Shown: positions 1 through 11,335 of the stretch, one piece after another | Numbering within the stretch: the first letter of the stretch is position 1 | Layout of the letters: every line of letters begins with the position of its first letter | Assembly: GCF_018873765.1 (NCBI RefSeq) | Contig: NC_057917.1 | Location: forward strand, 54,615,464 to 54,679,463 | Length of the DNA stretch: 64,000 nt | Direction of reading: 5' to 3' | DNA from: Telopea speciosissima | Lineage: Eukaryota > Streptophyta > Magnoliopsida > Proteales > Proteaceae | Notes under the pieces: model-generated | The model's database searches: none | The model's input: only the letters and a program-made list of their open reading frames with translations | Told to the model about the DNA's origin: nothing | Position numbers and translations under genes: made by a program

Positions 1-786
1 TAAGTAGGTGGTTGATGTTGATTGGGTTGACATCTACATCATCTCCTTCTCTTTCCAGCTCTAAATATTTAAGCTTCAGCTTCATGTTGTAATGGACATA
101 CACTAGCTTCTCCAACTTTGAATAACTGAGACGATTCCGGGGTTTGGTGTGTATCAACCCGAATGTACTCCAGTTACGTTCGCAGCCACTAGAGGATGCC
201 GTCAGGGATAACACTCGAATTGCAATTCGGGTTAAGTGTGGAGCACTAGTACCCCCATAATTGAGCCACCAATCAGCTGCACAATAATAAATGAAATATT
301 AAAAGACAAAACCTTAAAACAAATTTTAAATGATATAATAAATTAGGTAAACCTAACTTACCTGGGCGTTGTGTGCTCCTAGCATGGATAGCCATTCTAT
401 CAGCAAAACCACGAGTGGCCTCCCGAAAATACTTAGCTTAGAGAGGTATTAAAAAAAATAAAATATTAGTTCCACTTCCACCAATCACTCTATTCTTGGT
501 TTCAATCATTTATACAACTAATTTAGCTCTAACCTCATCCATGGCAAGTGTGGCCTTCGCTACATCTGGCTCCATTCTGTTCACAACATTCCTTAGGACA
601 CGTAATAGATCCAGTCTACACCCTATATCATTGGAGTATTGGATATCCGGATTCAAATAATATGCTGCACATGGTTTGTAATGGATGGTTAGAAACATAG
701 AAATTCTAATAATAAATAAATAAATAGTAACTTACTAACTACTAAGTGTTTAAAATCAAACCAAAGTCATATACTTATAAGATTAC
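1..786 (-). pseudogene. hAT transposase, C-terminal dimerisation part (broken)
   Basis: Reading leftward, 510-698 encodes the stretch with AAYYLNP followed by a helical region. 362-430 continues with a helix ending in the AQRP-like segment, and 1-276 encodes DWWLNYGG, then SSSGCERNWSTFGLIHTK and a basic helix. These are the hallmarks of the hAT C-terminal (Dimer_Tnp_hAT) region, where W-W-x2-Y-G and the C-E-R-x-W/S-x-F motif are typical. A canonical intron fits 277-361 (minus strand GTAAGT...TGTGCAG), and a second short intron is likely near 699-786 (GTAATC...TTATTAG). The C-terminus runs off the left edge. It should complete the RNase H-like fold of the transposase. Frame breaks lie between this part and the upstream part, so it is unlikely to be active. 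Confidence 0.75.
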
Positions 787-1075
787 CTGCTCAATGAACA
801 TCTTGAACCAACATATTTTCCCATCGATCGGATATAATCTTCAAATACTTCTTGTTTGATGTTGGGTTATTCTCATGTATTTTTCTCTTCACACATCCCA
901 TGGCCTCTACCATCTTACCCAGGGTCTGCTCTTTATCCCCATCAACCTCTCAAAGCAAACAAAAGAGTGGCATCATAGCATTATAAAGTCGGCCCATCGC
1001 AGCCCAAAACTTTGAGGAGGTGACAAGATCTTGAACAAATCTCCCAATTTCAGACCTTGCATAATTGCTAGTCAA

Positions 1076-2497
1076 CTACTCAGTAGAGGTGAACATCTGT
1101 AGCAGCCCATGCTTTCGGGAAATGAGGCTATCAATTGCAATGTAATTTGTTGCAAATCTTCTTGTTGCAGGCCTCACTAAATCCCCTTGTGTGTAACTCC
1201 TCATCAATGCCAAAACCCAACTATGATTGTAAATAAAGTTGGTGATTTTCCTTGCATTACCAACCAACTTTTGGACCTTAGGCAATTCTCCTATCTCCTT
1301 GAACATCAAATCTATGCAATGAGCTGCACATGGTGTCCAAAATAGATGTTGCCTCTTTAACATAAGCAACTGACCAGCCTTTTTGAAATTTGCTGCATTG
1401 TCAGTTACTACTTGGACAACATTTTCTTCTCCTATGCCCTCCACAACTTCATCCATTACCTTGTACAAGTAATTGGCATCTTTGATTTCACTAGATGCAT
1501 TGACCGACTTGTGGAAGATCGTCCTTCCATCACAGTAGATAAGAAAATTGATGATGGATAATCTTGTTAGTCCACTCCATCCATCACACATGATGGTCAC
1601 TCCATATAGTGGCCACTTCTCCTTGAACCTCTCCACATACTCATGCACCTCTTAGACAATATCATCCAAATAAGGCCCAGCAATCTCATGAGGTGTGGGT
1701 GGCTTAACATTTTTCCCACACCATTGAATCTCCTTTACCATGGCCTTGAAGTGGGGATCTTTGGCCTTATGTGGTGGAATCATAGAACTGTGGAACCATC
1801 TGGAGATTGCTCTGCCTATCCTTTTACTAAGTATGTTGGGTTGAAAGCTTTCTTCAATCCTCTGTTGGCCAGCATCCCCTGGTCTATAGACATTAGGATC
1901 CATGTCTCTGATATCTGGGCTCTTCTTTCTCTTACCCTTACCACTCTTTGTAAACCGGTCAAACATCCCCCTCACACTGGTTGCTCTACTAAGACCAACA
2001 GGTTGCTTACCCTTACTTAGAGATGGACAACAAGAGGAGCCAACACCAATATCTACAGGGCCCTGGCTGGGTCGAGTTGATTGACTTCTAATCAATTGCT
2101 CAGCTCTCCATTGTTGCTCTTTTGCTTCATGTCTTGATTGTTTCATCGCCAATGCCAACTCTGGGTCCTCCTCTACTTCCATATCCGATCCTTCATAATC
2201 TTCAAAATCTTCCATCAAATTTTCCACCAATGCATCACAATCATCATGTGTTTGCTTGGATTTTTTTTTGGAATCTCTAAGGTGTTTTTGCATTGCCCTG
2301 CTTAACTCTATAGGGCACTTTGTACACTTGGAAACATTTCCATATCCTCCTGCCATGTGTTTTTTTTGCCGAGTTACCCCACCTCCAAGATGTTGGGTGT
2401 CACAGAAGTTGCACTGTGTATGCAATCTATTATTGTTTATTTTGGTACAATAAGACCACCGAATGTCTTGTTGTCGCGGCATCGTCCTAAATACCAA
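1076..2497 (-). pseudogene. hAT transposase, BED zinc finger plus DUF659 core
   Basis: The start at 2497 opens a 281-residue stretch with a BED-type finger (Cys29, Cys32, His47, Cys58) for binding transposon ends. An acidic/basic linker follows and then the beginning of the conserved core (AISRWFHSS...HEIAGPYLDDIV). An in-frame TAG at 1649-1651 separates this from the next 190 residues, which carry DUF659. The motifs CDGWS and VVTDNAANF contain the first two acidic residues of the DDE-type site, and TPCAAHCIDLM is the usual hAT CxxH-like region. Another in-frame TAG follows at about 1073. Without the stops the layout is that of plant BED/DUF659 transposases of about 700 residues. It belongs to the element ending at 3749. 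The stops argue for a dead copy unless they are read through or a related copy supplies the enzyme. Confidence 0.85.
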
Positions 2498-3423
2498 ACA
2501 AAAGTAGATAACTATATAAGATATATATTAAACAATATTCAAATCCACACATCAATAATTTATTATTTATACAAGTATAGATAGACATTATGATGCATGT
2601 CATGCATTACATCATTTTCATGTATTTACTACCTAGCAAAGTGGCCCTAAACAATATTTAAACATTTTTATATTTTCTACAGCTAGTTACACATTATTTA
2701 ATTTTTTAAATAATGAAAAAAAATGACATAATGTACTACATATATGAATCTAAGTCTTTGATTCTATTTCAACCAATTATACATTTTATCAAACTATAAT
2801 GAAAGAGTATAGATGGAAAAATCAGATTTTTTACATTTTTTAAAGTATTTTATAAATTCAGAAAATACCCAAAAAATACAGATTTTAGGGTAAATGTATA
2901 ATCTTCTTGGGATGTCATACATCTATACATAATGTACTCCATATATTATAAACATTACCATTTGTTTTAAAGTTAAGAAGAAAAAAAAAATATTCATTTT
3001 AAAGAAGGAATTTTCGGTTTTGGGTAAAAATGGTCAAAGAAACATGGATTTGAAACCAAATCTTTGTAAATGCGTACAAAGAATGCAATTTCTATGTTTG
3101 TTTAACATATTCTCTTTGATTCATACAAAAAAACATACCAATAATCAAAGATTCAAGTTTTTTTCAAAAAACTTACCTAACCCTTCAAGAACAGCTTTTG
3201 AATTCGAATGTGGGCTGTTAGATCCACCAAATGATGTGATTTCAGCTCCTCTAAGTTCGTTTTTGGCAAAGAATTGAAAGCCCTTAAGAAATCTTACCCA
3301 AAAAACAAGTTTAAATGTGTTTTTGGAAGGGTTTCTCAAAGTTGGGAAGAGCTTTTTTCCGCTAGGACTGCTAGAAATCGAATTTCAGGTGACAAGAATG
3401 AAATGGCCATGTGTTTTTTAAGT

Positions 3424-3749
3424 TAACGATACGTATCGAGTCGTCTCGATATGTATCGTTATGTATCGGTCGATACATATCGAGACGACTCGATACGTAT
3501 CGTTTTTTAAATATAATAAAATAATATTTTTAAAAACTCTCGGCTGTATTGATACGTATCGATCGTATCGTATCATATCGGTACGTCTCGGTCGATACGT
3601 CTCGATACAGTCGAGACGTCTCGATACAGTCGAAACATCTGCATTTTTAAAAGAAAAAGATACGTCTCGGCCTGTATCGTATTGACCACAACCGATACCG
3701 AGACGTATCGGCCGAGACGATACGATATGGTCCGAGACTTAAATCCTTG
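3424..3749. repeat. Subterminal GATACG/GAGACG motif array of the hAT element
   Basis: About 330 bases are packed with short palindromic words such as cgatacgtatcg, cgagacg and tcggtcgatacg in both orientations. This is the pattern of subterminal transposase-binding sites in hAT elements. It starts just outside the transposase side region and ends at ccttg (3745-3749), the complement of CAAGG. Two other places in the window (55.7-56.3 kb and 63.8-64.0 kb) have related word families. Confidence 0.7.
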
Positions 3750-3759
3750 TAAAAAATAA

Positions 3760-4799
3760 AGAATACAGGGGGGGACATGCCGCCTTACCCCAACCCAGCC
3801 TCTAAGAAAACACTCCTCACAAGACAGTCCAAGCCGTCCTTACAAAAGAAGTTGCCATAGCACACGAGCCTAGCATCTAAGAATAGGCAGTCCTGCTTTG
3901 TCCTCACGCAGGATGCTTTACAGGGGTCCCATAGGTATGTTCGTAGGTCGAAACCTGGCAGAAGCCTTAGTATCACAAGCTAAATTGGCCAACCAGTTTG
4001 CCGCCCTGTTGCTCTCCCGATAAGAGAAGGTCACATGTGACTGTGTGGAGTCTACTAATTCCAGGATCTCCTTAAACCAATACCAACTCTCCCACAATTT
4101 ACACCTCCTCTTATTAACAACCCTTACCGTTGTCTCGGAGTCAGAATTAACTACCACATCCATTAGACCCATCTCTTTGCATAATCTCAGGCCGTCCCTC
4201 AGAGCTCTCAGCTCCGCCAATGAATTCGTGCAGGGACCATAAAAACTAGAGAAGGCAGCCAGCAAATTCCCATTACTGTCCCTGACAATCCCTCCCCCAC
4301 CACCTTGACCTGGGTTGCCTCGGTAGGCTCCATCCACATTCAGCTTAACCGAAGCGAAAGGGGGGCACCAATACACTGGACATGGGCGTTTCCTCCTTCT
4401 GATTGGTGCCGACAAACCAAAGCATTGAAGTAATAAAATGTCCCTAGCTGAAGCACGGCTACCAATCATAGATGGGTAGGGAAGTTCCCTCACCCATTGC
4501 TTAATACACTCAATAATAGACCTAGCTGTCCTTCTCTGCTCTCCATTCCTTCTGTTATTTCTTTCCTTCCAAAGTTCCCAGATGATCAGAGAGGGCAGCA
4601 GCCCTGTGATATACGCACTGAGGCAATGGCTGCCCGCCAACCCCTGCCAAAGCAAAATCCGGTGTCTAGTACCCTGGCCAGAGAAGATGGCTATGTCAAA
4701 CATACTGGAAAAATGACGCCAGACCTTTGTGGCTGTTACACCATCAACAAGGCAGTGATCAGTCCATTGGCTGTAAAAAATTATTCCTTTATTTATCAC
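3760..4799 (-). mobile_element. L1 LINE, 5'-truncated, RNase H end
   Basis: The reading frame 4799-3918 (293 residues) begins inside the zinc-binding zf-RVT region (DHCLVDGVTATKVWRHF) and runs through a linker rich in W-K-E-R-N-N-R-R. It ends in a plant L1-type RNase H domain: LNVDGAYRGNPGQGGGGGIV has the first Asp, NSLAELRALRDGL the Glu, and VVNSDSE the second Asp. The RNase H frame is open to its stop. Homology stops near 4775-4800, so the copy is 5'-truncated. The 3' end lies next to the hAT end at 3749, and no A-tail is seen there, so the hAT element probably inserted into or beside the tail. No TSD was established. Confidence 0.8.
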
Positions 4800-5317
4800 T
4801 TTTAATAGTAAATTTTAATGCTACAAGATTGCTGATTCAAGCCGATTTTCTGTTTTGGATAGATATCATTCCATTGGATTACATATTATTGCTTTTGCAG
4901 CTGATCCTGCTTGTTGTTGAGTTAAATCATAAAACCCTTCATTTGTATTTATGTATTGACATTTTTATTTCTGGTTATTAGCTCCATACCTATCTACATA
5001 GTGTTTTTTTTTTTTTGACCTCCATGTTTCCCTTCGTACTAAATTCTGCCTATTGAGAGTATTTCTCTTTAATGCATTAGGTGTGTCCTCTCCTTTCTAC
5101 CCTTGTGTATATACTTTGCTAATATATATATATATATTCTTATAGTGGTGCGTCAGGTCAGTAGCTGGCACTTTAATATATTTTGCCAATTACCTTTTGC
5201 ATGGATCCTTTTGTTTTATGATCTCTTTTCTCTTGATCTCATGTCTTTCCATCCTCATTGTACTAGGGCGTCCCCCGTAAGTGACGCCCGAACGTGGTGA
5301 TAAGTAGATATGGGCAA

Positions 5318-7189
5318 GTGAGAGGAAATATTTCAGCCCAGAAGTGTAGGATTAGATTAGCTTCCTGGAACATTGGATCCTTATCAGGTAAGAGCCTGGA
5401 GTTAGTAGATGTTATGAGGAGACTAAGGATAAATATTGCTTGTATCCAAGAAACAAGATGGAAGGGTAACAAGGCTAAGGTGTTGGATGACTTCAAACTT
5501 TGGTATTCGGGAGATCATAGTAATCATAGTTGTCACGGCGGCAAGGCAACCTAAGGCGGTGGAGGGGTGTCTAACCGCTTAGGTGATTGCCTAGGCGAAC
5601 AAGGCACCCAAGTGTTATTTTTTATTTCCCTTCTTTTTCTAACATTATTTAGTATGCTACAATATGTACCTTATGTCATAAAAAATCAACATTAAGCCAC
5701 ATCGAGTCATAAAAAAATCAACATTAAGCCACCACAAGTCATCAAAAATCAACATTAAGTCACATAAAGTAATAAAAAATCAATAGTAAGCCACATCAAG
5801 TGATAAAAAATCAGCATAGAACTAGAAACAATCAAAACATACATTTGGTTTATACTGTTCTTGGAAAATATGATTTTATCCTTAAGTAATTAAACTACTC
5901 TCAGTTTAGAGAAATGTTCTTGTTCTCGAGGAAGTTTGACTGATCAAATGATTTTATTTTTACATGAGACTTTTTTGTATTAGGTAGAGCACAAAACCAG
6001 CTTTCCAACAAATCAAAGATTGCTTCAATCTCATTTGTATTGAAGAAATTATGTTCCGGTCAAATCTTATTTGGTGTGTGAATGTTGTCAAAATTACTTT
6101 GAATGAAATTTTTTTTTAGATATCAAAACAAATGAATATTTTACTGCACTTTTGTTTTTTAGCAATGTTTTACCATATTTAGATTTATGAAATTTTTAGA
6201 TCTAAGAAAAACCCCATCATTAGAAATTTGAAAATTTCACCTACCGCCAAAAATCATTTTTTGTTCTTGAAATGGGGGTTGACTTTTTATCCTTTTGGAA
6301 TTTTATTTTTTAACTATTATTGGATTCAAATAGGGGGGTATTCTCTTATTTATGAATAATATCTTAAGTAAATGAATCATTTACTTAAATGATATTTAGC
6401 ATAAATAAGGGTCAGAACCTGGTCCAATACCAATTAAACTAATGCAAGACGCCCTGTACTAAAGCGACATTCGCCTAGGCCCTATAAATCCGCCTAGATG
6501 CCTAGGCATTTATGCCAAAACCTGGTCCGATACCAATTAAACCAGTGCAAGGTGCCCCGCACTAAGGCGGCAGTCGCCTAGGCCCCTAGAAATCCGCATG
6601 GACTCCGAGGCGACGCCTTGACAACTATGATAGTAATAAAAGCGGAGTGGGCATAATTGTGGAAAAATATCTAAAGAATGATATAGTAGAGGTCAAAAGA
6701 CTGGGAGACAGGATTATATCCATCAAACTGGTATTGGAGAAAGAGGTTAGCAATATTGTTTGCACGTATGCACCTTAAGTGGGATTGGATGAAAGTAGTA
6801 AGCACCAATTTTGAGAACACATGGATGATGTAATGTAAGGTTTTGGCCAGGATGAATCAATTATTATTAGAGGTGACCTGAACGGACATGTTGGGAGTGA
6901 TCGTAGAGGATATGAAGGTGTCCTAGACTTTGTGGTAGCCTATGATCTTTTCAATGTGAAAACTTTCTTTGAAAAAAGAGAGGAACACCTAGTTACCTAT
7001 AAAAGTGGGAATCATACCAGCCAAATAGACTTCTTCCTAACAAGAAGGGCGGACAGAATGGTGTATAAAAACTGTAAGGTTATCCCGGGGGAGAGCCTAA
7101 CCACCCAACATAGACTGGTAGTCCTGGATATGTGCCTTAGTGCACAAAAGCGTAGGAGGAGGGAACCTATGTATCCTAAAATAAGGTAG
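5318..7189 (+). pseudogene. RTE LINE apurinic-type endonuclease, interrupted
   Basis: 5318-5524 encodes the N-terminal nuclease segment with SWNIGSLSGKS, CIQETRWKG and the FKLWYSG stretch, where the Asn and Glu of the metal site lie. After the inserted hAT element the homology resumes at 6638 (KSGVGIIVEKYLKNDIVEVKRLGDRIISIKL, shown in part). It continues with CTYAP, GDLNGHVGSDRRGYEG (the Asp/Asn pair), then NHTSQIDFFLTRR and a QHRLVVLD segment with the catalytic His. So all endonuclease motifs can be found, but in more than one frame with internal stops. The enzyme nicks target DNA for target-primed reverse transcription in active relatives. Confidence 0.75.
5525..6629. mobile_element. Non-autonomous hAT-like element with 8 bp TSD
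   Basis: The 1105 bp sequence starts catagttgtcacggcg and ends cgccttgacaactatg, giving an imperfect terminal inverted repeat CATAGTTGTCAxGGCG. It is flanked on both sides by atagtaat (5517-5524 and 6630-6637), an exact 8 bp TSD. Both ends are rich in GCCTAGGC-type words; the middle is AT-rich with no coding capacity. It splits the RTE endonuclease, so it is younger than that LINE. The 8 bp TSD points to hAT, although the first five bases do not fit the CARNG rule well. Confidence 0.85.
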
Positions 7190-7789
7190 TGGAGATTAAA
7201 AGGGGGAGTTCTTAAGGACATTTACTAATAATGTAGTCAAACAAGGAAAGTGAGACTTTGAAGGAGACACCAATGCGATGTGGAACGAGATGATGACTTG
7301 TATTAAGAAGGTTACCAAAGATGTGCTAGGGGAAGCAAAGGGTAGTCATCAGGCCCCTAGGGAGACTTGTTGGTGGAACGATGAAGTCCCAGTAGCCATT
7401 AAGACCAAGAAAGATTGTTTTAAGACTTGACAAAAGACTAAAGAAATAGAGGATAAAAAGAGGTATATTGATGCCAAAAACGAAGCTAAGAAGATTGTGG
7501 GGATGGCTAGGGCAAAGAAATATGAGGCTCTCTATTTCAACCTAAACACAAAAGAAGGGGAAAAAATTATATATAAGATAACTAAGATGAGAGAAAGGAA
7601 GAGTAGAGATTTCAATTAGGTGAGGTGTATCAAGGGTGACGATGGAAGAAAGTGTTGGTAAGGGATGAGGACATTGTGAAGAGATGATATGAGTATATTT
7701 GTGACCTACTAAATGGAGATAGGTTGAGTAGAAATGACCCAAACGATTACATTATTCATCAAGACACCATACGTCATAGATATGTATGA

Positions 7790-8890
7790 AAGGTTAGTGA
7801 GGCGGAAGTTAAAGAAGCATTAAGAAAGATGAAAGCAGGCAAGGCACCAGGCCCAGATGAGATTCCAATAGAATTGTGGAAAATCCTAGGAAGCTGTGGG
7901 TATATTGGTTAAACAATTTTTTAAATAGAATTATGAACACAAGGAAGATGCCAAATGAATGGAGAAGCATTGTAGTCCCGATCTACAAAAATAAAGATGA
8001 TATCAAAGTTGCAATAACTAGAGAAGCATAAAGCTAATGAGTCACACTATGAAACTTTGGGAGAAGGTTATTGAAGCTTGTTTGAAAAGAGAGACTCATA
8101 TCTCGGCATAGTTGTCACGGCGCCTAGGCGACCCTAGGCGTTGGGGAGGGTTCAAAAGCAAAGCGACACCAATTAAGCGACCAAGGCGACCAAGTTGACC
8201 AAGGTCCCGTGGTGTATGCTCTTCGCCGATGATATTGTTTTGGTGAATGAGACAAAAGCAGGGATTAATGCTAAGTTAGAGCTATGGAGATCAACCTTGG
8301 AAACAAGAGGCTTTAAGATTAGTAGAACAAAGACGGAGTATACAATGTGTAATTTTAGTCACACTATAATGGATACTGACATGATGTGAATTGAGGAAAG
8401 AGAGATACCATAAAGGGACTATTTTAGATATTTGGGGTCAATCATAAATAAAAAAGGTGACATAGGGGATGATATTCCCCAGAGCATTAAAGTGGGATGG
8501 ATGAAGTGGAGAGGTGCATCCAGAGTGTTGTGTGACCGACGTATTCCTTTAAAGCTTAAAGGAAAGTTCTATAGGACTGTTGTACAAGCGACTATGATGT
8601 ATGAGGCAGAATGTTGGGCAGTTAAGAAGTGTCATATTGAGAAGCTATGTTTAGCAAAGATGGGGATGTTAAGATGGATGTGTAGAAAAACTAAGAAGGA
8701 TAAAGTAAGGAATGAACGTATTAGAGCAGATTTGGGACTTGCCTCCATCAATGATAAGCTCTGAGAGGGTCATTTGAGGTGGTATGGTCATGTTCAACGG
8801 CGGCCTAGGGATGCCCCAGTAAGGAGGAGTGAAATGATTAAGATTGAATGAGCTAAAAGAGCTAGGGGCAGGCCTAAAATGACCACAGGA
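7790..8890 (+). pseudogene. RTE LINE reverse transcriptase, interrupted
   Basis: From about 7795 the reverse transcriptase begins with EVKEALRKMKAGKAPGPDEI and is recognisable to about 8105. A fragment of the catagttgtcacggcg element follows, and the domain resumes at about 8206 with VPWCMLFADDIVLVNE, the catalytic FADD box. Then come GFKISRTKTEYTMCNF, YFRYLGSIINKKGDI and a C-terminal stretch ending in EGHLRWYGHVQRRP. The fingers/palm part that normally lies between HIS and the FADD box (the segment with FGFMPGRST in relatives) is absent, lost around the inserted fragment. Several in-frame stops remain. Non-functional. Confidence 0.8.
8107..8200. mobile_element. Fragment of the catagttgtcacggcg element family
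   Basis: The first bases repeat the left end of the element at 5525 and continue with GCCTAGGCGACC-type words. Only one end, about 95 bp, is present. No TSD is seen, and part of the RTE reverse transcriptase is missing here, which suggests a faulty insertion or excision with a deletion. Confidence 0.6.
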
Positions 8891-8894
8891 GAGA

Positions 8895-10880
8895 TGTAGA
8901 TTTTTTTTTTTTGGATGAATAAAAATTTAAATTACGAAGAAGGAGCCGGAATGTACACGCCCGAGGGCAAAAATCCGCAGCTAAAGGCTAGCTAGGGCGC
9001 AGAATGGAGAGGGGAAGGCCCCAGGAGACAACAATGAGCCTGTTCCTTGGGGTGTCCAAAACACTAGAGAGGGGGAGGGAACTAGCTTTGGAAGAAACAT
9101 AAAAAAAAATGGCATTCCAAATCTTGTCGAAAGAGCGGGAGTTGGACGTCCATCTTCTAAGGTTGCGTTCCATCCAAATGTGTGAGATAGCTGCACAAAA
9201 GGCAAGCTTGCCGATCGAATCACAAATCGTCTTCCCTCCAAACGTCATATCAATCCAAACCCATTCTCTATGGAGAGGAAGAGGGATGCGGCGGTTAGGC
9301 CAGCACTGCCGAAGAACAAGGGTCCAAATGGAAGAAGCAAAGGGGCAAGAGAAGAACAGGTGATCTGCATCTTCCATGCCATTCCAACAGAGGCAACAGC
9401 TAGGAGAAACCTGCATATGGCGGTGAATGAGGAAAGCCTGAGTGGGGAGGCAGTTCACTAGGGCGCGCCAGGCGGTGAGATTGTGGCTAGGGATGTGCCC
9501 TTTAAACCAAACTGCTCTATACCATGGACAAGGGGTCCCTCTATGTCTAACCATATCCCAAGCGGAGTGGGAGCTGAAGCTGCCCGAGGGAGAAGGGAGC
9601 CATAATAAAGTGTCACCTCTACCTCGGTGGCCAGGGGGGAATAGGGGGGAGGGAGCTCCAAAGATCAGCCAAGGGAGGGGGGAGGGGGGAGGGGACCAAG
9701 AACCTCTGGTGATGATGGTGGCAACTGAGGAAGATCTGGAGAGATGTAGATTGAAGCATGAAGAAGAGAAGAATCAGGAATTACTGTTCACGTGAACAGT
9801 AACACAGCCCCTTATTTTGCCTTGGTGAGAATATTATTAGAAGATCCTTGGTGGGGACCGCATGAGAATCCAAGCTTTGACAAGAAAGAGGATCGGTTGC
9901 TAGAAGACTTGAAGATCTGATTTTATTTTATTACTATTCTCTTAGTAGTACTTAGTTACTATATCTATTAGTTTCTATTTTAGTTATTCTTGCATGTGGC
10001 TGAACTATAAAGCCTAGCAGTTTCTAATTTTAATGATCTTCTATTTTAGTTAGGTTTTAGTTTCTATTTCCGTACTTTCTATTTTCAGTTAGTTTCTATT
10101 TATTGTAACCTTGCCTAAGCTATTAATAGGCCCCCTATTTTAAGGAAGGAGCAGATTTTGAAGAATATAATTTTCAGGCCATGTTGCCACCGATTATGGG
10201 AGGGAATCCTTGTTTCAACAGCTGGGATAGCTGTGGCTCAGAGACCCAGGTTGAGAAAGCCATTCCGCTACCCCCTTTTTCTTCTATCTTCTTCTCCTCC
10301 CTTCCCTACTCGATTAACACTGCTGTGATATTTTCTGTGACTGAAACTAATCACTGTGAGAATATACTTTGAAGACCTGAATCAAGCCTCTGTCAAGTTC
10401 TTATTAGTTGTTGCTGTTATACAACTTGAGGAGGCTCTAGAACACCTGCAGATCTGAGTTTTATTGCAGCAACTTCAGGCTCTCTGATCTCCAGATCCAT
10501 CCATCAGTTGTTGATGATATTTGGAGGCTGAAGTACCCTCAATGAACCTTTCCTTCAATGGTAAATTGAGTCCAATCCATTGGTCAGGTTTAATAATATC
10601 TGTGAGTTTCTAAATCTGAACTTAACCTTCTAATTCTGAGATCTGTTGATATCTCAGCATCTAGCCATCACTTGTGGCTGAGATTTTGAAGGTTCATTCA
10701 ACCCAATAAGACCTACCTTCGATTGGTTCTCCAGCTCCATCTGAGTTACTAAATCTGCTTCTGGTTAATTTCTATCTTATTTTGTCTGCTTTTGTTGCTG
10801 TTATCTTTGCTGTAGCCAACTGATATGGTTATATAACGATCCTACTGTAGAGTGGTTCTTAGTTGAACCCCATCTACATT
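8895..10880. mobile_element. Probable solo LTR or short LTR-like insertion, split by an L1
   Basis: The sequence outside the nested L1 begins TGTAGAT and ends ATCTACA plus two bases, a short terminal inverted repeat of LTR type. Agaga flanks it at 8890-8894 and 10881-10885, a 5 bp TSD within the RTE LINE. The inside is non-coding, has a TATA-like stretch and a perfect 22 bp palindrome at 9781-9802 (core GTTCACGTGAAC). Without the L1 it is about 1.13 kb. It is a fossil; family unknown. Confidence 0.4.
8901..9737 (-). mobile_element. L1 LINE, 5'-truncated, with TSD
   Basis: The minus frame 9554-8988 encodes the L1 C-terminal zinc-binding region (WRALVNCLPTQAFLIHRH, CCLCWNGMEDADHLFFSCPF, WIDMTFGGKTICDSIGKLAF). 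This is closely related to the piece at 18.5 kb. A poly-T tract at 8901-8912 marks the A-tail. The target repeat ggagagatgtaga lies at 8888-8900 and 9738-9750. It therefore inserted by target-primed reverse transcription, truncated at its 5' end. Confidence 0.9.
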
Positions 10881-10901
10881 AGAGATGTTGTGAGGAATGG
10901 C

Positions 10902-11335
10902 ATGCGTAACTTGGGTCTTGTACCAAGTATGACCGTGAATAAAACCTTTTGGAGAGCAAAGATCCATGCTGCAGACCCCATATAGCTGAGATTTCCCTGA
11001 CTTTGACATGCATAACTTGGGTCTTGTACCAAGTATGACCACGGATAAAACCTTTTGGAGAGCAAAGATCCATGTTGCAGACCCCATATAGCTGATATTT
11101 CCCTGACTTTGCATGCGTAACTTGGGTCTTGTATCAAGTATGACCGCGGATAGAACCTTTTGGAGAGCAAAGATCCATGTTGCAGACCCCATGTAGCTGA
11201 GATTTCCCTGACTTCCTGGGCTGGGCTTCTTTCCTCTTACTTTCATTTCTCTTTTCGTACTTCTCATCTCTTGTCTTCTTTTTCTTACTTTCATTTGCAA
11301 GGATCCATGTAGCCGACCCCATTTAGATGGGATAA
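10902..11335 (+). repeat. Three tandem copies of the RTE LINE 3' segment
   Basis: Units of 105-106 bp start at 10902, 11008 and 11113. Each encodes the end of the RTE reading frame (for example NLGLVPSMTVNKTFWRAKIH) and holds gatccatgttgcagacccc, a variant of the RTE terminal block. A fourth, partial copy is the terminal block at 11299-11335. The repeats are only a few percent diverged. Confidence 0.8.

Larger units (their letters stand above)
1..3749 (-). mobile_element. hAT-superfamily DNA transposon, one end outside the window
   Basis: A transposase with BED finger, DUF659 core and hAT dimerisation region is encoded on the minus strand. On the transposase 5' side the element ends in a 330 bp array of GATACG/GAGACG motifs. 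Read on the minus strand the last bases are CAAGGATTTAAGTCTCGG, which fits the CARNG start of hAT inverted repeats. If 3749 is the true end, the 8 bp TSD is taaaaaat at 3750-3757 and its partner lies left of the window. The transposase is decayed. Stretch 2498-3420 holds no further supported gene; it is probably 5' untranslated or intronic element DNA. Superfamily is sure from the protein; the end is inferred from the repeats. Confidence 0.85.

Noticed and set aside
10842-11322. Minus-strand open frames with a repeated YMGSATWIFALQKV phrase
   Set aside because: The protein repeat only mirrors the tandem RTE LINE units; the plus strand carries the LINE frame.
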